This document shows positions 33,526 to 43,641 of a stretch of 64,000 nucleotides of DNA, one piece after another. The DNA lies in assembly GCF_000715075.1 (NCBI RefSeq), contig NC_134101.1:193770103-193834102 (forward strand). The letters are read 5' to 3'. The position numbers and the translations under genes were made by a program. Origin of the DNA: Nicotiana tabacum (taxonomy: Eukaryota > Streptophyta > Magnoliopsida > Solanales > Solanaceae). The notes below the pieces were generated by a model. It did no database searches, was not told the DNA's origin, and was given only the letters and a program-made list of their open reading frames with translations. The number at the start of each line of letters is the position of its first letter. The first letter of the stretch is position 1.

Positions 33526-36085
33526 AGAGCAAATCCGAGGCTGGAAGGCTATAGCCTTTTGGAGCAGAGCGTAGATTTTATCGTTTTTTCACTTTGTATT
33601 TAATACTTTGCAGAGCATGTTTGTAGATGGAGAGTGCGCCTTTTGCGTATGTAAAATAAGAGAAAACTTGAAGCTTTATTTCTTATGCATCTCTTTCTAT
33701 ATTGCTTTTGACCAAGCGGGCTGGTTTCGGTGTTTTGGCGGGAGCCTCGTACGTCCGGAGCTAATTGGGCAGGCTCGGAGGCTCGTAAGTGTGATTTTCT
33801 TGACGTAAGCAGGCGTTGGGGCCTCCATGCTTTGCCCGACCATTTAGGTTTAGTCTCGAGTCAGGCCTTGACTCGAGCTTGCCTGACCTTTAATCTTTTG
33901 TGCCCGTGTGGGCGGATAGTAATTGCTCTTGTTTCTTGCCCTTGGGCATTTGCTGTTTTAACTATTTTGGGTTCAGTCTCCGAGTCACGTTATGACTCGA
34001 GCTTTAATTGACCCTCAAGCTTTTTCCTGCCTGCATGGATGGACGACGATGGCTTTTGTGCTTCGGGTCGAAGTGACCTTATAAGTGCTTGGCCCGGAGG
34101 CTCGTTTGGCTGGCGACAATGGCATTTATGTCGTTCCCTCAGGCATATTGTAGTTCACTATTTTGGATTCGGTCTCTGAATTGGGTTACGACTCGAGCTC
34201 ATTTGAATCCTCAAGTTTTCAATTTTTGAACTGGCGACAGTGGCTCTTACGCTGTTTGGTCGTTGAGACCTTTTTGGTGTGCAGCCCGAAGGCTCGTTTG
34301 GCTGGCGACAATGGCTCTTACGCTTTTGCCCGTGGGCTTTTTTGTAGGGTTTGTTTTCCTCTCATTAAGGTCTTTTTGAAATGATTTTGCCTAACCCATC
34401 ATCAGTTCTGGAAGAACCTCGATTTCAAGTCGTTAGCGGTGATGTTCGAGCACCTCGGAAGGTTCTTAGCTCATAGGCTGAGTAGCTCGAAGCCTTGTGA
34501 TTTGGAGTTGACATGGTCGAAGCTCATTTTGCCTGTTGAGGGAAGCCTGTTTTAACCGGTTCTTTCGAAGTATATTCGAAGTAATTGCCTGTGATTTTGT
34601 TAGAAACAGTTGGGTGTCCCCGAGTCGCTTTAATTTGGCTGGAGCAGCCGTTTTGACCATAGTCAAATGTGTTTGGCCGGAGCCATTTTTGATCCCGAGT
34701 GATAGTTTAGGTGTCTACCCCAAGGGTATGCCCTTTCGGGATTCTTACAAATGTGACGTATAGCCTAAACTTCGGGATTGAGTTTTATGCATGTAGTAAG
34801 ATCTTACAAAATTTTCATGCCTGTTGAGGTCTTACAGTTTGTCACGCCTGTTGAGGTCTTACAATTTTTTCATGCCTGTCGAGGTCTTACAGTTTTTGTC
34901 ATGCCTGTAGAGGTCTTACAGTTTTTGTTGATATGTAAAATAGATCTGGTTATACTGAGTCTGCCCGCTCGGGGTCTTACAGTTTCGGGTTTTCCAGTGC
35001 ATGGGATTGATGACAGTCTCTGAGTCACCGAGTTTGCTTAGGCTCGAAGGCTGTTATTCGTGAGCTCGGAGCTGCCTCATTGGGGCCTTATGAGCTCGGA
35101 ATTCCGACCCTGGGGTCGTGCGAGTTCCAAATTGTTGATGCTAAGTCTCCGAGTATTTCGGGATACATTTAATGGAGGGATCCCTGCCGAGAGTATGCTG
35201 AAATTTCCTTTTCTGGAGCATGATATGTTAAAAGATATTCTTTATTGCTTGGCGTAAATATATATTGTTTCACCGTTGTGAGGTCGGCCCCCATGGGCGC
35301 GGCTCCCTGGGCGGCTTGGTCCGGCACATGATTCCCTATTGAAACTCAGTCTGCCGTTCCCCGGCCCTTCCGAGCGGATGGCGCCCTCAAAAGAGGATCG
35401 TCACTCATCGTTTGACTGTAGAAGAAGGCCTGTGATCTTGTCGAATTCTCCTCATGGTGTACGTTGCTCCGCTAATAACCTTGCTGGCGAGACCCTCTTC
35501 GAGGAGGAAGTCCGACCGAGGGGAAAGAGCGCGGCGGGTTCTGTTAAGGCCTTGGGATCTCTGGGTAGAGTTAGAACTTCTGAACATCCCGGCCGATTAT
35601 CTGCATACAGGTTAGTGAAACAATAACAAAGGAGTGAAGCAGTTCTTCCTTACCGCAGGTTGTGTAGGCGATGTTTTGAGGTTTGGTATGTTCCTGCCGT
35701 TTCTGGGTCTGGACTCTAGTACAGCTCTTTGTTATTTTTAATCAAGCTTGGCCGAAGATGTGGTTTGCTTGCCCTTTGACTCTTTCAATAGTGGAGATGT
35801 TAGTGCTGGTGGTGTGTCATGTGATGCGGAATTTCCTCTTGCCGCGGGTCACTTCTTGCCGATTCCTTTAATTTCATCCCTTGTGTGGAGTTTTTGCCCT
35901 TTCGGCGAAGTGGGGACGACCCTATCTTTGGGCTATGCGCCCGAGGTCGTCTAAATAAGGCGTCTGTGCCTTGCACCTCCTTTGATGGCATGGAACTCGG
36001 CATTCCGGTCTGGGCCGTTCATGCTATACTGCGGGGAATGGTCTTTCCCCCTTATTGTAGCGATCGCCATTTGGTAAGGCTGTAT
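33526..36085 (+). other. Noncoding 3' region with subrepeats
   Basis: Contains repeated phrases 'gctcgtttggctggcgacaa' (at about 34100 and 34292), 'gtctcgagtc/gactcgagctt' (33855-34200), and the array at 34795-34990. No recognisable protein. The 35280-35640 part has a GC-rich pseudo-coding look (cggctccctgggcggc; gaccctcttcgaggagg) without a supported frame. Confidence 0.45.
34795..34990 (+). repeat. Tandem repeat, about 39-40 bp units
   Basis: Four to five units of 'catgcctgttgaggtcttacag' followed by a T-rich spacer, ending with a diverged 'gcccgctcggggtcttacag'. Confidence 0.85.
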
Positions 36086-36249
36086 TGTGGTCCGGGCCCG
36101 GCCCCGGACCACGAGCCAAACGGGCCGGTTCAAGCGGGCCCGATCTCTAGTGGTGCATAAGCCCCTAGCGGGTCGGTCCAACCCAAATAGCCCGGGACCG
36201 GTAGGCGGGACCGGCCCCAACGGCTATTTTTAATTTTTTTTTTTAAAAA

Positions 36250-36286
36250 ATGACCAACGGTCAGATTTTTAAAATCTAGCCGTTGG
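36250..36286. repeat. Subterminal imperfect hairpin
   Basis: ccaacgg...ccgttgg with an inner agatttt/aaaatct arm, together about 15 bp of stem. Subterminal inverted sequences are common in hAT elements. Confidence 0.7.
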
Positions 36287-36390
36287 CCATCAAAATTCAA
36301 CCGTTTGGCACTTTAAAAAATAGCCATTTGTCCCCCAAACTTTGTTTTAACCCCAAACTTTTTATAATTACACTTTTTCCCAATTCTCAA

Positions 36391-36400
36391 CTATAAATAC
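36391..36400 (+). promoter_or_regulatory. TATA box of the hAT transposase gene
   Basis: ctataaatac about 150 bp before the transposase ATG, followed by a 'ctctattc...tcatcaatc' leader. Confidence 0.65.
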
Positions 36401-36546
36401 CCTCTATTCTTTTATTTTTACTCACAAATTCATCAATCTCTCTGAATCTCTCTCTAATTTTCTTCTATAATTGTTTACTTTATTATTGTAATTTCGTGAA
36501 AATTGTGAAGTTGGTGAATTGAAGTATTGAAGTCTTCCTAATTAAT

Positions 36547-37761
36547 ATGGCATTTTCTTTGAAAATTTATTTTGGTGGTAAGGGTAAGAGAAAATCTAAA
36601 ATTAGTGAATCTAGTAGCCAAGCTACTAATCTTCCCCCGGCTCCCCGACCCAGACCTGTTACCCGTCATCCTCCACCTATTATTCTTGATAGTGATAACC
36701 CTTGTTTTCAATTTTCCGATAGTCAATCTTGCCATGATGTTGCACCAAGTCAACAATTAAATGAAGAAGTTATGAATGCTCTTTATCGTAATGAAACTAT
36801 CTTTGAAAATGATGATTTAGATGAAACGCAACCGGATTTAGATGATACACCTACTAGTCCTGTTAATAACCCAAATGATGCCCCGCCTGACCCTCCTGTA
36901 GTAACCCCTACTTTTAATAGACAACCTGCTAAATGGCCTAAAACATCTCTTGTTTGGCACTTTTTTACATAACTAAGAGAACAAAATAAGGTTAAGTGTA
37001 AAACTTGTGGGTCTCAACTAGTTCATAAATTTACTAGTCTTGTTTGGTATTCAAAAATTTGTAACGCTTTATCACTTTCAGCTGAAGAATTTGCTACACT
37101 TGGAGATGCAAAAGCCTTAATTAAAATAAATGCTCAAACAATTTATAATGCTTATCAACTTGCCTTAGATCAAGCTAGACCAAATGTTCCAACTCCTACT
37201 TCGTCTAGTTCGCAAGCATCTAAAAGAACTGCGGGCCTAAAAGCCCTTAGTTCTTGGACGGAGTTCAGGGGTTCTCAAGGTAATAATTTTGGTGATAGTT
37301 CACAACTAAATGAGCTTCAAGTTTATTTGTCGCAGGGACTTGAATTAGAGAATCCCGACGCCTCCTTTGATGTTTTGGAATGGTGGAAGGACAAACAAAA
37401 ACACTATCCGGTTCTTTCAAGGATGGCAAGAGATATTTTAAGTGTTCAAGCTTCAACAGTGGCATCGGAGAGCGCATTCAGTCAAGCGAGACTTCAAATC
37501 GGTGATCATAGGGCGTCTATGGGGGAGAGCTTGGAAAAATCAGTACTCTTTAGAGATTGGATCCGTTCGAAAAGAAGAAATTTTGGACTTGCAGAATCAC
37601 AACCGGAGATAGATGAAGCTTATGAAGAAATGCTAGCGGAACATGCGCAGGATGCTGCTTCGCCTGGAAGCGGTGATGATCAAGCTTCTTTTCCACCGCC
37701 ACCAATGGAAATTCCTCCGGACCTTGAAGGATTTATGAAATTTGTTAGAGATAATACATAG
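36547..37761 (+). pseudogene. hAT transposase, internally deleted
   Basis: ATG at 36547 opens MAFSLKIYFGG, a Ser/Pro-rich N-terminal tail, then WPKTSLVWHFFT at 36972 before an in-frame TAA. Past the stop, the same frame has KVKCKTCGSQLVHKFTS, the first Cys pair of a BED zinc finger whose later Cys/His residues are degenerate. The DDE catalytic core is missing: after a helix-like remnant (LGDAKALIKINAQTIYNAY) the sequence jumps to the C-terminal dimerisation domain, WWKDKQKHYPVLSRMARDIL, SVQASTVASESAFSQARLQI and FRDWIRSKRRNF, ending at TAG 37761 after a Pro-rich tail. About 400 residues are lost relative to typical hAT transposases. It could at most make a DNA-binding or dimerising remnant. 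Confidence 0.9.
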
Positions 37762-37965
37762 ACTAACATGTAACTTGTATTTGGCACATCTTCCTTTGTT
37801 TTTTTTTCTTTTAATGGTGGTATTAGTACCTCGTTGTGCTCATTCCATTGGGGGGAGGAAGACTAAGAAAGATATTGCCATTCTTTGTTAATGTCGTAAT
37901 AGTAAAATATATAAGACATTCCCTTGAATATTTCTTTGCAATTTATTTTGTGTTTAAATTTGATA

Positions 37966-37996
37966 TAGTATATATATTATATATCTAATACATATA

Positions 37997-38032
<36 letters not shown>

Positions 38033-38165
38033 CAATACATACTATACATACTATATATACTATATATATTTATATAGCTATATATAAGCAATTTATACTA
38101 GTATATACATATATAGTTTACAAGAAAGTGCCTTAGATAAAAAAAATTTAAAAAAATAGCATATA
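37966..38165. repeat. AT-rich microsatellite at the left edge of the viral cluster
   Basis: (TA)n runs with embedded 'aatacatataaact', 'aggcaatacatactatacatac', 'agtttacaagaaagtgcctt' and 'agataaaaaaaattt'. Bases 38041-38160 match 63867-63986 almost exactly, and 38102-38150 also match about 63581-63632, so this tract is repeated on the right of the viral insertion. Confidence 0.95.
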
Positions 38166-38171
38166 TATATT

Positions 38172-38922
38172 ATTATAGTTTTAATGACTGTATGGAAGAA
38201 TCTATCCTTTTACCCAAGCAAAGGGGATGTCTAGGTCTGATACATACTCTTATTGAGCCCATGTGTCTAGCAGTTCTAGTTATGAAAGGGATAGCCCTTT
38301 TGACAACTTCAACGGGCTTTAATGTCACAACTGGCTAGACGTAGCCACTAAGGCAAAGCCAATAAGAGTAGTACCAGAGTTGACTGTACCGCAATCTTGG
38401 AACCAAGCCGAGAAACTATATTAAAATTCCTTCATATTTTGAAAGAGTTTGGATTCTTCATGGTTAATATGCAAGAGAAATTAGTTCTTCAACATAGATA
38501 TGAATCCGCTTAGCCGGACATAGTCACGGCAGTGGAAAGAAACAAAGTAATTTAAATACTATACAATAAAATAAAATAAACAAATACCTTTAAGGACGGG
38601 ACGCAAGGCCTGAAGATGATGAACTAAAGATCTTTATTACTTCACGAGAGTAATTACAATTGAGAGAGATTTACAGTAGAGAGGGGTTTACAGAGAGATG
38701 GAAGAGTTTAGAAAGAGAGAGGAATTTTTTCTGATGCCTCCCCGAATGAGAGAGGGCTCCTACTTATATGAAGGAAAAAAATAAGGAATCTATGTACAAT
38801 ACAGTGGGTCCCTTATGCAGGTCCCTTATACAGTGTATTTACTGTGTATACAGTGTATCTACTTGTATACAGTATTTCTACTGTTGTAGTGGGGTCCTGT
38901 TGTGGAGTCCTTGGCAGCTTCA
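38172..38922 (-). promoter_or_regulatory. Viral promoter and leader region, copy 1
   Basis: On the minus strand: a series of 'actgtata(c)' repeats (about 38820-38875), a TATA box reading catataagtagg at about 38762-38773, a CT-rich start region with cattcggggagg, an AATAAA poly(A) signal at 38633-38638, and a long leader with stem-forming short ORFs ending within 'attaaaactataat' at about 38172-38190. The order TATA, then AATAAA about 120 bases later, is the usual short-repeat (R) arrangement of caulimovirid RNA. Confidence 0.75.
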
Positions 38923-40329
38923 CTATTTTCCATTATCTCTTTCTTCTACTTTGTCCATTGTCTATACGAAATCTTCTACTTCTTTGATTTTTTTATCAGA
39001 CAATATCCTTTCTCTCATCATAGGTTGAGAATCTTCCTCTACATCATCGTTGCTTGTTTCACTTTGCATTGATGTGTCTGATTTTTCACATTGGCTTAAA
39101 GGTTGAAGCAAATTTCTTTTCACTTCTTCCAGATATTGGTTTATTAAATCAGTTTTATCTCTATCTTGAATGGAGATTCTCCTAGCAATTTGACTAAGCT
39201 ATCATCAAATATTTTCTTCTGGGGAGTGGTCGCGTATAACTAGATCTGTACTTTAATGGAATCCAATAATTCTTGAACATATAATAATTTTGTTTTGGGA
39301 TCATTCTTCATCAACTTATCCCAAAAATTATTGTAAAAGATCCTGTATAAGCAAGGGATTTGTTCTTCAGTAAACCCCAATTCGGGGGTCCATTTATGAA
39401 TCCACAGAATAGAGAATTCAATGAAGAAGTATATCTGATCAATTTATTCTAAATAACAGATATGATCTGTATGATATAAATCAGTTAAAAACGGAGAAAT
39501 TTTTGTCCATTCTTTGTATAACTTAAGAAATGGGTCAGGCAAGATCTTTGTTGTGGGGCTGTGATGTGACCACCAGTTCAGAAACCAATTAGGGATAGGT
39601 CCTGCAAATATCTTTGCACATATTTTAATAAACCAAGTGTGTTTATGTCTATCATTGTTATAATATAATACTCTATCGAATGCCTGGATATAATCCCAGT
39701 AAGTAAAATTCATGGGTGATTTATTAAGGCTTATCTGCCTCTCTTTCATTGTGGATATCCCCCATTCTTCAACAGATATAATCTGCTTGATAATAATTTT
39801 TGAGAAGTTATAAACGTTCTCACTTGTGTTATAACCGAAAAAGTGTTGGAATTCTGCACTCGAGAATAAATATGAGCATTGGAAAGCTAAGTTTATAGAC
39901 GGCCTCCCTTCCTTATAACCCATTAATCAGGTATCTCTGGAATATCCTCCATGGTTCATCCTTTCGCTGAATCTCAGAGTTTTCTAGGAGAATTATTATT
40001 TCTTTCTTTGGTAGTTTTTCGTAGGACTTGATATCATCGTTGTCCTCTTCTCTAGCGATTGAAGCAAATGTATCACATTGCTTTTTGGCGGCCAAATATG
40101 CATGTAGATGACCGTATAATGGATTATCTTCTGGAATATCATCCAGATGTATAGACGGACCTAATGAGGAATCTCCTTTATGAAATATCTTAGAGTTTAT
40201 TAAACTCTTTTTCCCTACTTGTATCACCAGAGAACTTGATGAGTATCTGTATGACGAACCTTGAGAATATTATCTACTAGGGGAAGATCTTCCCCTACCT
40301 CTGCCTCTGGTGGCCCATGAAGGGTCCAT
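38923..40329 (-). pseudogene. Viral ORF2 (unknown function), copy 1, with foreign patch
   Basis: ATG at 40329 begins MDPSWATRGRGRGR, followed by a nonsense codon 18 codons in. Recognisable blocks: HLDDIPEDNPLYGHLHAYLA, IKSYEKLPKKEIIILLENSE, IFQRYLINGL (40227-39913), then GYNTSENVYNFSKIIIKQII, TYWDYIQAFDRVLYYNNDRH and IPNWFLNWWSHHSPTTKILP (39923-39444), and the C-terminal third to TAG at 38923-38925. Between the first two blocks, 39861-39920 is not ORF2 at all but an inverted piece of coat-protein sequence. The product's role in florendoviruses is not established. Homologous to 50858-52300. Confidence 0.85.
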
Positions 40330-40351
40330 TCTGCACAAATAACAAGTCCAT

Positions 40352-40555
40352 TTATTCTAAGAAGTAATAATCTAGCATATCATCCCTAACAACTTCAGCA
40401 TAATCATGAATAGAAAATTCATTTTCAATCAGGTTATCAACGATTTCTTCAATTATCAATTCAATTTTGAGACTTTGTAGGTCTCGATTTAATCTAACCA
40501 CTTTAAGGATAACAATTAATAATTCTTCATCTAGAAAAGTCATATAGAAATTCAT
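40352..40555 (-). CDS. 67-codon ORF between polymerase and ORF2, copy 1
   Basis: Open from ATG at 40555 to a stop at 40352, in a different frame from the polymerase, whose stop (after FLSREYLD) lies 2-4 bases upstream of the ATG. The peptide is acidic, hydrophobic and helical, with EELLIVILKVVRLNRDLQSL and IEEIVDNLIENEFSIHDYAE. The same-length ORF is open in copy 2 with only a few changes, most of them conservative. I do not recognise it in any known family. The near-overlap with the polymerase stop suggests coupled translation (inference). Confidence 0.5.
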   Translation of the reverse strand: MNFYMTFLDEELLIVILKVVRLNRDLQSLKIELIIEEIVDNLIENEFSIHDYAEVVRDDMLDYYFLE

Positions 40556-40557
40556 AG

Positions 40558-41219
40558 TCAGTCTAGGTATTCCCGGGATAAGAAATCTGGAAGGGAGTTA
40601 TAAATTCTTTTTTTGTATTGAATTTCAAAATTAAAAGGCGCCAGTTGAGCTTGCCATCTAGCATATATTAATTTAGACGCATCATGTTTGAAATCTTTGT
40701 CAAACATATATTTAACAGATTGAGCATCATTTTTTATTAAAAACTTATGATTATATAAATCGTCTTGAAATTTTAAAACACATTTAACAATAGTTAACAT
40801 TTCATGAGCCACAGTAGCATATTTCTTCTGGGCTTCGGTCTATTTACCAGAGTGAAATCTTATCAGGTATTTAATCTTATTGTTGGGATTCACTTGTTTT
40901 AAAATCCCACCGTAGCCAACGTTGGACGCATCTGTCTCAATATTTTTTTGCCATGTAGGATTATCAAGAGTTAAGAAAGGTAAAGACTTAACACGCTGTT
41001 TAATAGTTTTGACTAACTTAGTATGTTGGTCAGTCCAAGGCTGCTTATGATCCTTTTCAGCCTATCGTATAGAGGGGCTAGATCACGAGATAAACTTTTG
41101 TAGAAAGGAGATATATAATTCAAACTTCCCAAAAATCTTTGTAATTGAGTCCTATCAGTAATAACATCAGGAAATTTTGAGGCAAAATCAATCGATCTTT
41201 GTATCGGGGTAATTTTTCC
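40558..41219 (-). pseudogene. Viral RNase H domain, copy 1
   Basis: The frame 40812-40558 covers the end of RNase H: AHEMLTIVKCVLKFQDDLYN, KNDAQSVKYMFDKDF (an N for T change next to the usual TD motif) and DFLSREYLD. Upstream to 41219 lies the connection domain in broken frames (LQRFLGSLNYISPFY type sequence near 41100-41180). A TAG sits at the RT/RNase H join. Confidence 0.88.
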
Positions 41220-41762
41220 TTAGCAAATATTATGACCTAAAAATCGAACATTTGTTTGGAATAGACTCATTTTTGGTTTAGAAATTACTAAGTCGCTTTG
41301 TATTACAATTTTCTTAAAAATATCAAGATGCTTAATATGCATTTCTAATGTTTTAGAAAATACTAATATGTCATCAATATAAACGATGATAAAATCTAGA
41401 TAAGGGTTAAAAATATCGATCATAATTTTCTGAAATTCAGAAGGGGCATTTTTTAAACCAAATGGCATGACATTCCATTCATATTGACCAAATGGAACAT
41501 TAAAAGCAGTTCTATAAGTATGCTCCTTAAAAATTTGAATTTGCCAATATCCAGATTTTAAATCGAATTTTGAAAATATATTGGCGTCATATAATCTAGA
41601 TAGCAAGTCTCTTTTATTGGGGATAGGATATCTAATCCATTTTAGATGTTTATTCAAAGGTTTATAATTTATAACTAATCTAGGAATACCACGTTCCTTT
41701 CCTGCAACATTATTAACATAAAAGGCAGAACACGACCAAGGAGATTTTGAGGGTTTTATCAA
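41220..41762 (-). pseudogene. Viral reverse transcriptase, copy 1
   Basis: 180 codons with LIKPSKSPWSCSAFYVNN-like start, RLVINYKPLNKHLKWIRYPI, FSKFDLKSGYWQIQI, PFGLKNAPSEFQKIM and the active site FIIVYIDDILVFSK (YIDD). The motifs are caulimovirid rather than LTR-retrotransposon in style. The upstream linker (41763-41829) has a tandem duplication of about 13 bases that breaks the frame. Confidence 0.93.
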
Positions 41763-41829
41763 ATCCTTTTGTAACCTTTTTGTAACAAATTATCAATTTC
41801 CTTTTTACAGAATTCGACCAATTAAGCAT

Positions 41830-42517
41830 TCATCTGGCAAGGTCAAGATTTAGTGGGATATCATCCTCGGAGAAGTTTTCTTCGTAAGGAAGAGTTACAA
41901 TATGCCTTTTTCGGTTCCAAAAGGCACTAGGGTGATCGGCGCAAACATCAACAGCCATCTGTTCAGCAATCAATTTAATCTTTTGCTGAACCTTAGTAGA
42001 TTGTAAAGTATCGAATATATACATGCTCAATATTTATAACTGGAATGAATCAACATGCCTTTGTTTCATATTATTCAAGGCGTTAATATCTCTAGTTACG
42101 AGATCTGTAACAAAAGAATAACTTATCTCTTTATCTTGATAAGTAGCAGAAAAATCTTGTGCATCTATGTTATTAAAAGGGTAAATAGCATTAATAAAAG
42201 GGGTTCCAAGTATAATCGGAGGGTATAACTGGTTTTTTACCAAAAAAAAGAAATGAGGAATACAAACTCTATTTTGGCAAATACGAGTATTCGGTAATTT
42301 ATACTCTATATCTAAAGCATGACCAGAAGCGGATTTTACCAAATGAGTAGTTTTTTTGGAAATATTTGGTAGGAACCAGACCCTCTTGAATACAACTTAC
42401 ATCTCCTCCACTATCAATCATTGCTACATCAGTTAGAGAGAAACTATTATCAATCAAGATAGTACACTTAATGTACCATTTATTAGCCGTAACAACCTGC
42501 ATCATTCCTAAAAACAT
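41830..42517 (-). pseudogene. Viral aspartic protease, copy 1
   Basis: 42517-42299 has VAMIDSGGDVSCIQEGLVP, the DSG active site of the pepsin-like viral protease; 42342-42034 has YPPIILGTPFINAIYPF, the ILGTPF flap-distal motif. Frames differ, with a one-base shift in the run of T near 42350. The segment 42030-41830 is the linker to RT. Confidence 0.9.
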
Positions 42518-42963
42518 ATCAGATGTTTTAGGTTTGCTGTAACAGAAATTTTTTTCTCTTCATCATTTGGAAATTCGGAAATTTCCTTAGCCGTAAAATC
42601 AGTTAGAGAATTATTTTTCAAAATTTGAGTAATCCGGTGATCACAAATCATTTGATTTTGTATAAGAGACTTAATATCTCTTTTCAAATTTTCAACTTCA
42701 ATTTTCAAATCATCAAACGAAGTATCTCTACTTGGCGTATTTGTCTTATGAACCAGGCACATAATTATAACCATGCATTTTCACATTTAAAGTCAAGGCA
42801 TCAAAGATATTTACATCATAAAGCGATAGTTGAAAATTGGGTTGAGTATTATAATATACCGGGCCATAGGCCACAGTAGATTCAATCGAACCCATCAGAG
42901 ACTTTCTGAAATTCAGATTTCTAGCATCTCTAAGAGCTGCTAAAAAGGTCTCTGGTAACTCTT
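42508..42963 (-). pseudogene. Fused remnant: movement-protein segment joined to pre-protease region
   Basis: 42988-42753 is movement-protein sequence ([20 protein letters not shown], then LTLNVKMHGYNYVPG), which stops at the junction 42750-42752; 42749-42508 is the coiled-coil pre-protease region (HKTNTPSRDTSFDDLKIEVE). In copy 2 these two regions are separated by the movement-protein tail, the coat protein and a solo LTR. The three bases GAA/TTC at the junction occur at both parental edges. Confidence 0.9.
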
Positions 42964-43641
42964 TAAGGGGTCGTTTGGTAGGGTGCATAAGAATAATGCT
43001 GAATAGGGTGTATTAGTAATGCTGGTATTAGTTATGCTTGCATTAGTTATGCTGGTATTAGTTATGCTGACATATTTCTTATCCATTGTTTGGTTTGATG
43101 TATTAAAGCATTGTACAATTTCTAAAAGAATTATTTGTTTACAAAAATGCCCTCAAAACCAATCCATCACTTTAACTTTCTAAATGAAACATATGTTGAG
43201 AAATATTTTTATATGAAAAAGTTTTAAAAAAATTATTTAATTTGTCTACCTATATTGTAAAATAGAACTAAATATTTATATATAAAAAAGAAAATATGCT
43301 AAGTATTTATTTATTTACTAGAGCTATAATTTTATTTCTCACTATTTGGATTATTTTAAACTTCCATCAATATAATAACTAGCATAATTTAATCAAGCAT
43401 AAATGTTGAAGGACAATTTTGTCTTTAACTAAGCTAATGCATGCATTAAAACTCATTGCATTGCTAATACCATTATTTTCTATGCATTAGTTATGCATAG
43501 GATAATACCAAATAGGATGTATAACTAATGCTTGCATAACTAATGCATAGGTTCAAAATGTCTACCAAACAAGGTATTATTAATACACAAAGCTAATGCA
43601 TGCATTATTTTATCTAATGCATCCTACCAAACAACCCCTAA
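42964..43641. mobile_element. Tourist-like (PIF/Harbinger) MITE with TAA target duplication
   Basis: Element 42967-43638 (672 bp), flanked on both sides by TAA (42964-42966 and 43639-43641). Terminal inverted repeats: left ggggtcgtttggtagggtgc, right end the complement of ggggttgtttggtaggatgc, differing at two positions over the first 20. The interior is AT-rich with 'agttatgctggtatt' repeats and no ORF. Copy 2 has an uninterrupted cctttaaggg-type sequence at this position. A three-base TAA duplication is the signature of PIF/Harbinger. Confidence 0.92.

Larger units (their letters stand above)
28901..36085 (+). mobile_element. Decayed element with a gypsy-type (Transposase_28-like) multi-exon gene
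   Basis: A GC-richer region with consistent style and plus-strand signals: a TATA box at 29904-29912 following 1 kb of LTR-like sequence, then a long leader, a gene-like region with intact splice signals (31580-33525), and 2.5 kb of repeat-bearing noncoding sequence. I cannot find its second LTR, target duplication or primer site, so its class is unresolved. The 28901-29900 segment shows no genes. It is bounded on the right by the hAT element near 36085. Confidence 0.5.
36086..38165 (+). mobile_element. hAT-superfamily DNA transposon, internally deleted
   Basis: A GC-rich palindromic segment near 36088-36115 (ggtccgggcccggccccggacc) marks the probable 5' end, followed by a subterminal hairpin, a promoter and a split transposase gene with a hAT C-terminal dimerisation domain. 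Its 3' noncoding region is the AT-rich tract at 37770-38165; the 3' terminus is not visible because the viral cluster interrupts the tract and the right flank runs past the window end. Terminal inverted repeats and an 8-bp duplication could therefore not be verified. Confidence 0.7.

Noticed and set aside
38172..38922. Promoter/leader segments at 38172-38922 and 62238-63050 as a pair of LTRs of one retrotransposon
   Set aside because: They are in opposite orientation, belong to different viral copies, lack TG...CA ends and there is no integrase gene between them.
42625..42879. Plus-strand ORF of 84 codons
   Set aside because: Antisense shadow of the viral pre-protease and movement-protein sequence.
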